Made by a program: the position numbers and the translations under genes
Source of the DNA: an uncultured Bacilli bacterium
GTDB lineage: Bacteria > Bacillota_I > Bacilli_A > RF39 > UBA660
Reading direction: 5' to 3'
NCBI GenBank assembly: GCA_934101235.1
Contig: CAKORH010000070.1
Span: 1 to 5,676 of the forward strand
DNA length: 5,676 nucleotides
The notes under the pieces: model-generated
The model's input: the letters and a program-made list of their open reading frames with translations, nothing else
What the model was told of the DNA's origin: nothing
Database searches by the model: none
In this document: piece by piece, positions 1-5,676 of the stretch
How positions within the stretch are numbered: the first letter of the stretch is position 1
Layout of the letters: each line of letters begins with the position of its first letter

Positions 1-362
1 CATGTTACACAATCATATTCGTCATGTCCTTCAATATACTCAAGCATTTGTTTTACATATTTAGGATGTTGTTGTAAATCTGCATCGATTAATGCCGTAA
101 ATTCTCCTTTTGATTTTTTTAGTCCTGCCAACATAGCTGCTTCTTTGCCAAAATTTCTTGAAAAACTAATTCCTAGTATATTTTCATTTTTATATTTTTC
201 TATTATTTTTTTTATTTCTAAAAATGTGTTATCTTTGCTTCCGTCATTAATAAAAATATATTCTATATTTTTATTATTACCAAAAGTTTCAATACAACAC
301 TTCATAAATGGTTCAATATTTTTTTCTTCATTATAGCATGGTATAACTAATGATAATTTCAT
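1..362 (-). CDS. GT2 polyprenyl-phosphate sugar transferase, GtrB/DPM1-like (3' end off window)
   Basis: Only the first 120 codons are present; the gene continues beyond position 1. Visible motifs are the GT-A nucleotide-sugar start VIPCYNEE (residues 6-13), NDGS (39-42), SFSRNFGKEAAMLAGL (66-81) and the metal-binding DADLQ (93-97). The SRNFGKEAA block is typical of the DPM1/GtrB/ArnC branch of GT2, which moves a sugar from a nucleotide donor to polyprenyl phosphate on the cytoplasmic face of the membrane. Family members normally have about 310-330 residues with two C-terminal membrane helices; that part is not visible here. The ATG at 362..360 follows AGGAGG (372..367) with a short 4-nt spacer. 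The gene has its own promoter (444..472) and lies downstream of the GtrA/GT-C fusion, its likely partner. The sugar cannot be read from sequence. Confidence 0.9.
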   Translation of the reverse strand, partial: MKLSLVIPCYNEEKNIEPFMKCCIETFGNNKNIEYIFINDGSKDNTFLEIKKIIEKYKNENILGISFSRNFGKEAAMLAGLKKSKGEFTALIDADLQQHPKYVKQMLEYIEGHDEYDCVT

Positions 363-377
363 AAATCCTCCTATTTG

Positions 378-399
378 GTGTAAATCTTTAACTTCACAC
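378..399 (-). promoter_or_regulatory. Small hairpin in the 5' leader of the GT2 gene
   Basis: The minus strand reads GTGTGAA, an 8-nt loop, then TTTACAC: a 7-bp stem with one G-U pair, ending 5 nt before the AGGAGG ribosome binding site. It lies in a predicted leader of about 75 nt. It could modestly affect mRNA stability or ribosome access. It is weak and AT-rich, and could be chance. Confidence 0.25.
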
Positions 400-443
400 A
401 ATAAAATGAGTTTTCAAATTTTGCCCACTTCTCTTATACGAAA

Positions 444-472
444 ATTATACAACAAAATAAGGTTTAAAACAA
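444..472 (-). promoter_or_regulatory. Sigma-A type promoter for the GT2 gene
   Basis: On the minus strand a perfect -10 box TATAAT (449..444) lies exactly 17 nt downstream of TTGTTT (472..467), which keeps the TTG of the -35 consensus. Transcription would begin near 437 and give a leader of about 75 nt before the ATG at 362. The promoter sits just after the terminator of the preceding gene, as expected for a new transcription unit. The -35 match is only 3 of 6, so the call rests on the -10 box, the spacing and the position. Confidence 0.6.
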
Positions 473-506
473 GTTTATTTTCCTTTAAGAATTTTTATTG
501 TCAATT

Positions 507-531
507 AAAAAGCCCACTCTTGTTAGGCTTT
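507..531 (-). terminator. Intrinsic terminator after the GtrA/GT-C fusion gene
   Basis: The minus-strand RNA folds as AAAGCCUA, loop ACAAGAG, UGGGCUUU: an 8-bp stem with one G-U pair and a GC-rich core, followed by further U. The U run reaches 507. Flanking CAATT and AATTG could extend the stem with a small bulge. The hairpin begins 13 nt past the stop codon of the fusion gene (TAA at 547..545), and a new promoter follows, so it should end that transcript. Confidence 0.75.
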
Positions 532-544
532 CAATTGTATTTAA

Positions 545-2476
545 TTATTTCTCTATTTTCTCTTTCCATTCTTCATAATTTAAAAAGTTTAATGTTACAT
601 TTTCATTTATATTATGAAATAATTTATATCTATAACCAAATGTACCATCTGGTATATTTGTACAATGCACATAATTTGAATGTGGCAATAAAGGTAAATT
701 AATAACTGAATGATTTTCTTTAATTTCATCAATATATTTTGTTTGAATAACGTCTATTTTATGAATTGAGTAGTATATTGCTAATAAATAAGAAAATGCT
801 ATAACAACTGTTATCTTTAACAAATAATCTATACAAATAATTTTATCTTTATAAATATAATCTAAGATTTCTATAATTATTAGTATGTAAAATACATAAG
901 TTGTTAAAAATAATCTTGGACCAACTGGTGTTATTATTAACAGCGGTAGATTAAAAATTACAATAGACAATATATAAAATATTATTTTTCGACATTTAAA
1001 TTTATCATCAATACACCATACACTTGCTATAATTAAAGATATAACCATCATTAGTGATATTCCACAGTTATACAAAGCCTCCATTTGGCTACCAAAAAAA
1101 TGCTCGTTTAAAGGTAAGTTTATATAAATTATATTAAATAGATAAAGTGTAGTACATATTAGACATAATTTCAATATAATATTTTTCTTTTTATCTATTT
1201 TTTTTACACTTTTATTTATAAATTTAATTATCAATAATAATATGCAAATACATAACACTATTCCTACAACTACATTATTAGTAAATATATAATCTGTTAA
1301 AGTATTTATGAATTTTTTTATTGAGCTTATAATAATATTGTCAGTTGTAATAGTTCTATAGCCGTCATTATTATTGAAAATACTTAAATAAACACTATTA
1401 CTAAACATACATATGCTTCCTAGTAATGAGCCCATAAAATACATTATATTAAATAAACTAAACTTTTTAAATTTTATTTTTTCATATAATAATATTATAA
1501 ATATTAAAAATAAATTATATAAAGTAATGTTTTCTATAAATAAAGAACCAATAAAACTTATAAGAAAATACCAAATTAATTTTAATATGTTTTTATCTTC
1601 TTTATTTTGTTGTTTATCTAAAAGATAAATATTTTTGTAAATTATAAACAAAATTAATAATATTGGTAAAACATAATTAGCAAATCCAGCAGCCCAGGTG
1701 ACACTTTCTCTTAAAATAGTTACTGGCATTAGAAGAAGTAGTAATACACTAATTAAAATGCAAGTCTTGTTTTTAGTATTTGTTATTTTGTAAATATATT
1801 TAATTATTAATGCAAATGCTAAACTTTCAATTATAATTCTTAATAATTTTGATCTGGTTATAGCTAATATTAATAAATTACCGGCATATCTTCCATTATA
1901 ATTATCAAACCAAATATTAAGTCTGTCAATTCCTATTTGTGTTCCCCATGCCCAGTCATCACCAGAATAAGGAAAAAAATAACAAAGTAACGCGAATAGC
2001 AAAAATAATAAAATATAATATTTATTATCTCTTATTTTTTTAAATAAATTTGTTTCCTTTTTGTTATCAAACACAAAGAATTTACTTAATACATAATTTA
2101 ATATTAAAATAATAAACTGAACTATGATTTTTGCTATTGAATCGTTCATTTTTAAACAAGTTACTAGTACTGCCATTGAAACCATATCTATAACTAAAGT
2201 TGATAATCTTGCTAAGAAAAAGTTAAAACATTCTTTAATACGATTTTTATTTTTGCTTTTAAAAACATATTTTCTATTTGCAAAGAACGCAAAACTAACA
2301 CATAAAATCCATGAAATAATATTTGCTATTTGTAATTGTATGGGATTATTAGCATCTAATATTGTTAATGTTAATAAATAATAACTTACTAAACTTACTA
2401 TTGTTGTTAGACCACCTATAATTATGTACATTATAATTTCTTGGTATTTATTGTATAATTCTTTTATTTTTATCAT
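545..2476 (-). CDS. GtrA-type flippase domain fused to a GT-C-like polytopic membrane glycosyltransferase
   Basis: This is a 643-residue integral membrane protein. Residues about 13-137 form a GtrA-like domain (PF04138 type): four hydrophobic segments, with IIGGLTTIVSLVSYY near the start, FFANRKYVFKSK after helix 2 and LNYVLSKFFVFDNK after helix 4. GtrA proteins are thought to flip undecaprenyl-phosphate sugar. From residue about 153 a second polytopic module begins: one hydrophobic segment (153-169), then GDDW (172-175), GRYAGN (195-200), many further helices, GPR (519-521) and a hydrophilic tail (about 573-643). An acidic DD pair in the first external loop is the usual place for the GT-C catalytic motif. 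The tail and DD motif recall DUF6056-type proteins, from memory and unverified. The likely role is to flip a lipid-linked sugar and transfer it to an envelope polymer. The ATG at 2476 was chosen over a GTG at 2485 because that GTG lies inside the AAGGTGG Shine-Dalgarno. Confidence 0.85.
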   Translation of the reverse strand: MIKIKELYNKYQEIIMYIIIGGLTTIVSLVSYYLLTLTILDANNPIQLQIANIISWILCVSFAFFANRKYVFKSKNKNRIKECFNFFLARLSTLVIDMVSMAVLVTCLKMNDSIAKIIVQFIILILNYVLSKFFVFDNKKETNLFKKIRDNKYYILLFLLFALLCYFFPYSGDDWAWGTQIGIDRLNIWFDNYNGRYAGNLLILAITRSKLLRIIIESLAFALIIKYIYKITNTKNKTCILISVLLLLLMPVTILRESVTWAAGFANYVLPILLILFIIYKNIYLLDKQQNKEDKNILKLIWYFLISFIGSLFIENITLYNLFLIFIILLYEKIKFKKFSLFNIMYFMGSLLGSICMFSNSVYLSIFNNNDGYRTITTDNIIISSIKKFINTLTDYIFTNNVVVGIVLCICILLLIIKFINKSVKKIDKKKNIILKLCLICTTLYLFNIIYINLPLNEHFFGSQMEALYNCGISLMMVISLIIASVWCIDDKFKCRKIIFYILSIVIFNLPLLIITPVGPRLFLTTYVFYILIIIEILDYIYKDKIICIDYLLKITVVIAFSYLLAIYYSIHKIDVIQTKYIDEIKENHSVINLPLLPHSNYVHCTNIPDGTFGYRYKLFHNINENVTLNFLNYEEWKEKIEK

Positions 2477-2481
2477 TTTTA

Positions 2482-2488
2482 CCACCTT
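2482..2488 (-). promoter_or_regulatory. Shine-Dalgarno that decides the start of the fusion gene
   Basis: AAGGTGG on the minus strand is followed by a 5-nt spacer and the ATG at 2476..2474. The longer frame opening at GTG 2485..2483 would start within this site and have no ribosome binding site of its own. Confidence 0.75.
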
Positions 2489-2558
2489 GTACCTTATTTT
2501 ATCATATTATTTTAGAAAATAAAACAATTTATATTTTTTTATTCATATTAATTATCAA
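2489..2558 (-). promoter_or_regulatory. Probable promoter region for the fusion gene (exact boxes uncertain)
   Basis: A terminator precedes this stretch and a gene follows, so a promoter is expected here. Candidates on the minus strand are an extended -10 box, TGA-TAAAAT (2504..2496), without a good -35 and with a very short leader, and TTGATA (2558..2553) with TATAAA (2533..2528), each matching 5 of 6 consensus bases but 19 nt apart. In DNA this AT-rich such boxes arise by chance, so I do not choose between them. Confidence 0.35.
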
Positions 2559-2593
2559 AAAAATTACTACAATAAAATATCATAGTAATTTTT
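2557..2593 (-). terminator. AT-only intrinsic terminator after the acyltransferase gene
   Basis: A perfect 11-bp inverted repeat (TAGTAATTTTT at 2583..2593 against AAAAATTACTA at 2559..2569) encloses a 13-nt loop. On the minus strand the second arm runs into seven consecutive T (2563..2557). It starts 11 nt beyond the acyltransferase stop codon. The stem has only two G-C pairs, so it may be weak, but the long U run and the position support termination of the upstream operon. Confidence 0.7.
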
Positions 2594-2604
2594 CATATTA
2601 AAAT

Positions 2605-3612
2605 TTATAGAAATTTCTTTATAATTGGAATTTTACGTAACAAATAAGTTATTAAACCTGTTGTGATAAAGACTGTTATTTGAAGAGTATACTTACCTAT
2701 GTAAGGATTAAAAGCAAATATTTTTTGCATAATTGACATATAAAAAAATCTGTCAATTGCTGGATAATGAAACAAAAATATTCCAAATGTGCATAAGCTT
2801 ATTTCATTAATAACTTTTTCACATTTTATATTTTTATTTTCAAAATAGTGCTTAATAATATAGAAGAGACATAAGGCTTCAACTATTGCAAAGAAACTAT
2901 TATAAGTTCCAAATTTGTAATCAAATGCTCCAGTTTTAGTGAACGGAACATAAACGCTAAATACAAAACTTATTAATGTTATTATCAATGTAATAATTGA
3001 TGCTATAAATATTTTTTTATTTTTCTTTATGTTACTAATATAATATCCAGATACAAATAATCCTATAGTTTCTGGAATACAACTCTCAAAAAAATAACTA
3101 CTTATTTCAATTTTTGTATAATAAGATACCATTTTTAAAAATGTTGGAATAATTAATGTTAAAATTATAAAATAAATATTGTCTTTATTATCAAAATTAT
3201 CAACCATTTTTTTAATAAATGGAGTCAATAAATATAATGCTATTAACATATATAAATACCAATAAGGCCCTAAAATTCTATCTTTTAAAAATGCTTTACT
3301 AAAATTAAAAATATTATAATCTCCTGAATGATGAACATAACTTATAAGTGAAATAATTATTAATGGTACGGCAAATCTAAATATTTTTTTCAACATGTCT
3401 TTATATGTTGTTTTTCGTTTTAAGAAAACTGCTCCACTAGCCATTATAAATGCTGGTACTGCCAACTTACAAAAAGCAAAATTAATTGAATAAAAAATAT
3501 GAGATGTCGTTGTATTGGTAAATTTGAATATATATAATCCTGAATGATTTACAATAACTAAAAAACACGCAATTATTTTAATAATGTCTAACCAAATAAC
3601 TCTTTTTTTCAT
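2605..3612 (-). CDS. Family 3 membrane acyltransferase (probable glycan O-acyltransferase)
   Basis: This is a 335-residue polytopic protein of the acyltransferase 3 type (PF01757), full length for the compact, membrane-only members. The N-terminus has the family pattern: basic MKKR, then WLDIIKIIACFLVIVNHSG (7-25), with H23 at the position of the essential histidine. Further family-like stretches are PAFIMASGAVFLKR (53-66), GPYWYLYMLIALYLLTPF (115-132) and GIFLFHYP (277-284). About ten hydrophobic segments are visible. Such enzymes move acyl groups, often acetyl, onto sugars of exported polysaccharides. The acceptor is not evident; its place as the last gene of a glycan operon suggests decoration of that polymer. 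The ATG follows TAGGAG with a 7-nt spacer. It begins 15 nt after the Alg13-like gene and has no room for its own promoter, so it should be cotranscribed. Confidence 0.9.
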   Translation of the reverse strand: MKKRVIWLDIIKIIACFLVIVNHSGLYIFKFTNTTTSHIFYSINFAFCKLAVPAFIMASGAVFLKRKTTYKDMLKKIFRFAVPLIIISLISYVHHSGDYNIFNFSKAFLKDRILGPYWYLYMLIALYLLTPFIKKMVDNFDNKDNIYFIILTLIIPTFLKMVSYYTKIEISSYFFESCIPETIGLFVSGYYISNIKKNKKIFIASIITLIITLISFVFSVYVPFTKTGAFDYKFGTYNSFFAIVEALCLFYIIKHYFENKNIKCEKVINEISLCTFGIFLFHYPAIDRFFYMSIMQKIFAFNPYIGKYTLQITVFITTGLITYLLRKIPIIKKFL

Positions 3613-3627
3613 GCTGCTACTCCTATT

Positions 3628-4092
3628 TTACTTATTTATTTCTTGCTTTAAATTTTCTATAAATTTTTTTGTATTGCTTACAAACTTTTTGGGTTTAAAA
3701 TCTTTTATGTTTTTTAATACCTCATTTAAAGATGTGTCCTCATCTATTTTTAAGATATATCCCTCACTATAAAAAACATCTACTAATTCTACTTGATGGT
3801 CATCCACATGTTCCCCAAACTTTGATAACCTAGCACATGCTATTACTTTCTTATCTTTTTTTAGGGGCATAACAATTGACCCAGTGCCAGCATGAGTAAT
3901 TACTAAATCACTTTTGTCAATGTACTTTTCCATTTCATCATAGCTTATAAAATCAAATATTTTCATTCTTTTTGATTCATACTTTGTATATCCCGCTTGT
4001 ACAATAATTTCACCTTTTAAATCACTTTTTTCTATATAATCTAAAAGTCTTGTGAATTCTTGGTGTTGAGTTCCTAATGTTACTAAAGTCAT
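3628..4092 (-). CDS. Alg13/PssE-like catalytic subunit of a two-part glycosyltransferase (GT28 C-terminal type)
   Basis: This is a 154-residue soluble protein resembling the C-terminal, donor-binding half of GT28 enzymes (PF04101 type). It has the typical start MTLVTLGTQHQEFTRLL, with GT at 7-8; a central SDLVITHAGTGSIVMPL (61-77), where HAGTGS is the nucleotide-sugar loop; and EHVDDHQ (94-100), the usual H..Q/E donor-contact region. In known pairs (yeast Alg13/Alg14; bacterial PssE/PssD and CpsG/CpsF) this subunit is recruited to the membrane by its partner and adds a second sugar to a lipid-linked acceptor. The partner gene lies directly upstream, joined by a TAATG stop/start overlap, so production is probably coupled. 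The ATG at 4092 was chosen over an upstream TTG (4110) because GGGGAGG lies between them and because family proteins begin at this motif. Donor sugar unknown. Confidence 0.9.
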   Translation of the reverse strand: MTLVTLGTQHQEFTRLLDYIEKSDLKGEIIVQAGYTKYESKRMKIFDFISYDEMEKYIDKSDLVITHAGTGSIVMPLKKDKKVIACARLSKFGEHVDDHQVELVDVFYSEGYILKIDEDTSLNEVLKNIKDFKPKKFVSNTKKFIENLKQEINK

Positions 4093-4562
4093 TAATAAAT
4101 ACCTCCCCAATATTTAGCATTTGGATAATATTTTAACATACTTTCCCATTGAACTACAAATGTAGTATAGGCATGTAATTTATAAATACATTTACCTGTT
4201 ATAGTCGGAGAATTATTTTTAGCAAATGATTCTATGAAAATTACTTTTTTACCAAACAATTTTCCTAAACAACACATAGCTGCAGCTGTATTTGCTCCGG
4301 TTGTAACTATTACATCTGGATGATATTTGATAAGATAAAATAATGACTTGAAGCAATTTCCAATTAATATAAATGGATATAATAATTTTTGATTTCTAGA
4401 GCCATATGTTAAATATGCCATATTATACTTATCTTTCATTGATTTAGTCACATCAGTCTTTTCAGTAATTAAAACATATTCATAATTTTCAAAAATAGAT
4501 TTTAACTCTAGCAGTTGAGTTAAATGACCTCCAACACTTGAAATAAACATTACTCTTTTCAT
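4092..4562 (-). CDS. Alg14/PssD-like membrane-anchoring subunit of a two-part glycosyltransferase
   Basis: This is a 156-residue protein of the Alg14 type (PF08660), close to the usual length of about 150 for bacterial PssD/CpsF proteins. Visible features are the start MKRVMFISSVGGHLTQLLEL with GGH at 11-13, a hydrophobic stretch at about 61-78 that could associate with the membrane, HPDVIVTTGANTAAAMC (81-97), VIFIESFA (107-114) and a C-terminal WGGIY. The family supplies the acceptor-binding half and brings the catalytic Alg13-like partner to the membrane; that partner is encoded immediately downstream with a TAATG overlap. The ATG at 4562 overlaps the stop of the ATP-grasp gene by one base (TAATG). 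An in-frame ATG at 4580 would add six residues, but it has no ribosome binding site and does not match the family N-terminus. GGAG 12 nt upstream is a distant Shine-Dalgarno, so translation may depend on coupling. Confidence 0.9.
   Translation of the reverse strand: MKRVMFISSVGGHLTQLLELKSIFENYEYVLITEKTDVTKSMKDKYNMAYLTYGSRNQKLLYPFILIGNCFKSLFYLIKYHPDVIVTTGANTAAAMCCLGKLFGKKVIFIESFAKNNSPTITGKCIYKLHAYTTFVVQWESMLKYYPNAKYWGGIY
4102..4108 (-). promoter_or_regulatory. Shine-Dalgarno that decides the start of the Alg13-like gene
   Basis: GGGGAGG on the minus strand, within the last codons of the Alg14-like gene, lies 9 nt before the ATG at 4092..4090. The longer frame beginning at TTG 4110..4108 would contain this site and lacks one of its own. 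Confidence 0.8.
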
Positions 4563-5431
4563 TACCAATATTTTCTCCATTCATAATCATATTTTTCTGG
4601 TTTTAATAAGTCATATCCACTACCATCTGTAAAAGTTAGTTCACCGAAATATATTTTTCCTCCGACTTCATATAAATCTACTCTTACATAGTCAAAGTCT
4701 TCTGATAATTTTCTTGAAATATCTAACATTTTTTGTAAGTTTTTAGGCTTTTTGAACAAGTCTTTATCTTCTTCATTCATTTCATTGCCATAAGGTTCTA
4801 TTTGCCAATCTTCAGTTAAATAAGCCCTACAATGATTATTTGTATATCTACCAATATCCATTTGAATAATAATTTTTGTATTACCATCTTTTTGTTTAAA
4901 GCAGAAAAATTTATAGTCATTTGGTACCATGTCTGGTGTTCCCATGTATTTTTCAGCAATTATATAAGGTTCTATTTCATTATAAAATAGCTCAAATGTT
5001 CTATAACCAAATTTATATTTAATATACTTATTCATTGTTTTAGCTATTTTTTCTAAGTCTTCTGTTTTCTTATCTTTAACAATAATATTAGTTTTTGATG
5101 CATTGTTTGTTTTTAAAACAAATTTATTTGGCAATTTTTCTAAATCTTCTTTTGTTATTGTTTTTTTGGCAAAATATAAAGGAATTAAATATTCTTCACC
5201 AATTTTCTCTTTAACATATTCTCTAACTTTATATTTGTCTGCACACAAAACATATAAAGGGTTTTCTTTATAGTTTAATTTTCTTACTTGAATTCTTTCA
5301 CTATATCTCTCTGGATTATCTAAATGTAGTATATGCTTTGTTTTAATACGATAATATATTTCAAGTGACTTTCTTAAGCCAAATATTTTAAGCATTGTTT
5401 TACCTATTACTTCTTTTGTTCTGTCTAACAT
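4562..5431 (-). CDS. TupA-like ATP-grasp ligase of a glycan cluster
   Basis: This is a 289-residue soluble protein resembling the TupA-like ATP-grasp family (PF14305), named for a teichuronopeptide biosynthesis protein and common in polysaccharide loci. The order of motifs fits: ADKYKVREYV (64-73), the nucleotide-binding strand and loop FVLKTNNASKTNIIV (104-118), EPYIIAEKYM (154-163), DYKFFCF (172-178) and the metal and phosphate site YVRVDLYEVGGKIYFGELTF (248-267), with R250, D252 and E264. ATP-grasp enzymes join a carboxylate to an amine or similar nucleophile through an acyl phosphate; here the likely job is attaching an amino acid to a sugar carboxylate or a related modification, which is inference. 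The loop after FVLK lacks the HGSG I expect in relatives. The ATG follows AGGAGG (5444..5439) with 7 nt spacing; that site lies inside the end of the preceding gene, whose stop is only 2 nt away. Confidence 0.85.
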   Translation of the reverse strand: MLDRTKEVIGKTMLKIFGLRKSLEIYYRIKTKHILHLDNPERYSERIQVRKLNYKENPLYVLCADKYKVREYVKEKIGEEYLIPLYFAKKTITKEDLEKLPNKFVLKTNNASKTNIIVKDKKTEDLEKIAKTMNKYIKYKFGYRTFELFYNEIEPYIIAEKYMGTPDMVPNDYKFFCFKQKDGNTKIIIQMDIGRYTNNHCRAYLTEDWQIEPYGNEMNEEDKDLFKKPKNLQKMLDISRKLSEDFDYVRVDLYEVGGKIYFGELTFTDGSGYDLLKPEKYDYEWRKYW

Positions 5432-5433
5432 AT

Positions 5434-5676
5434 TTAAACCTCCTCTATTAAGTTGTCTATTGTTTTTGTAATTTTATCATTAAATTTTTTACAATCTAAC
5501 TTTTTTTTGCATTTATACCCTTCATCTAGGAATTTTTTCATTCCTTGATAGACCCCCTCTTCACTATTTTCACATAATATCCCATAACTGTCAATAATAT
5601 CTTTAGCATCAGCTACATCAGTTGTAATAAGGGGTATTTCTAATACTCTGGCTTCATTTAATACAATTCCATATCC
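5434..5676 (-). CDS. GT4-type glycosyltransferase, C-terminal fragment (5' end off window)
   Basis: Only the last 80 codons are present, ending in TAA at 5436..5434; the start lies beyond the window. The fragment begins GYGIVLNEARVLEIPLITTD, the conserved C-terminal E-G-x-G/P...E-A block of GT-B retaining glycosyltransferases (GT1 domain, PF00534/PF13692 type), which holds the donor nucleotide sugar. It continues with YGILCENSEEGVYQGMKKFL (31-50), the usual place where these proteins read 'G.l....d...la.ai..ll', and a lysine-rich tail ending in DNLIEEV. It is probably a cytoplasmic enzyme acting on a lipid-linked acceptor in the same pathway as the four genes below it, with which it forms a tight operon (2 nt to the ATP-grasp gene). 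The donor and linkage cannot be told from this part. Confidence 0.85.
   Translation of the reverse strand, partial: GYGIVLNEARVLEIPLITTDVADAKDIIDSYGILCENSEEGVYQGMKKFLDEGYKCKKKLDCKKFNDKITKTIDNLIEEV

Noticed and set aside
145..336. Plus-strand open frame of 63 codons
   Set aside because: It is antisense to the conserved GT2 motifs, and its Phe/Ile/Ser-rich translation is the expected shadow.
406..702. Plus-strand open frame of 98 codons
   Set aside because: It overlaps the terminator and promoter region and the 3' end of the fusion gene, has no ribosome binding site, and its Leu/Ile/Tyr-rich translation is the complement of AT-rich membrane-protein codons.
1413..1628. Plus-strand open frame of 71 codons
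   Set aside because: It is antisense to the polytopic module, with no start signal and no recognisable protein features.
2124..2381. Plus-strand open frame of 85 codons inside the fusion gene
   Set aside because: It is fully antisense to the well-supported GtrA domain and has no family motif or Shine-Dalgarno.
3584..3772. Plus-strand open frame of 62 codons across the acyltransferase/Alg13-like junction
   Set aside because: It is antisense to two real genes and their ribosome binding site, and has no supporting signals.
1..5676. CRISPR array, tRNA or rRNA, insertion sequence, toxin-antitoxin or phage genes
   Set aside because: I found no regularly spaced repeats, no GC-rich tRNA-like cloverleaf, no transposase motifs or terminal inverted repeats. 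All the intergenic space is short and accounted for by promoters and terminators.
1..5676. Recoded genetic code (TGA read as Trp), suggested by the extreme AT content
   Set aside because: Complete frames reach normal family length under the standard code, the Trp codons I checked are TGG, and all stops are TAA.

Overview
The window is very AT-rich (by eye about a quarter G+C). Every gene lies on the minus strand. Shine-Dalgarno sequences are strong (AGGAGG, GGGGAGG, AAGGTGG), all six complete or 3'-complete genes end in TAA, and Trp is read from TGG. This fits a low-GC Gram-positive bacterium of the Clostridia/Bacilli type using the standard code. I cannot name a species. The content is accessory cell-envelope glycan biosynthesis (capsule, teichoic or teichuronic acid-like polymer).

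Reading in the direction of transcription, from high to low coordinates, the first unit is a tight operon. It holds the C-terminal end of a GT4-type glycosyltransferase (cut by the window end), an ATP-grasp ligase of the TupA-like type, an Alg14/PssD-like membrane-anchored subunit, an Alg13/PssE-like catalytic subunit, and a family 3 membrane acyltransferase. Junctions are 2 nt, two TAATG stop/start overlaps, and 15 nt. The unit closes with an AT-only intrinsic terminator carrying seven U residues (2557..2593).

The second unit is one 643-residue membrane protein. It joins an N-terminal GtrA-type flippase-like domain to a polytopic GT-C-like glycosyltransferase, and it ends in its own terminator (509..531). 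The third unit starts at a promoter with a consensus TATAAT (444..472). It encodes a GT2 polyprenyl-phosphate sugar transferase of the GtrB/DPM1 type, whose C-terminal half runs off the window start.

A working model, which is inference: the GT4 enzyme and the Alg13/Alg14 pair add sugars to a lipid-linked repeat unit in the cytoplasm, the ATP-grasp enzyme may attach an amino acid or similar group, and the acyltransferase adds O-acyl groups. The GtrB-like enzyme then charges undecaprenyl phosphate with a sugar, which the GtrA/GT-C fusion flips and transfers to the polymer outside the membrane. The last two genes would be a compact two-gene version of the three-component GtrA/GtrB/GtrC glycosylation system. 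Two gene starts were moved downstream from the longest reading frame because the Shine-Dalgarno lies inside the longer frame, and a third because it has none at the longer start and a family-type N-terminus at the inner one.
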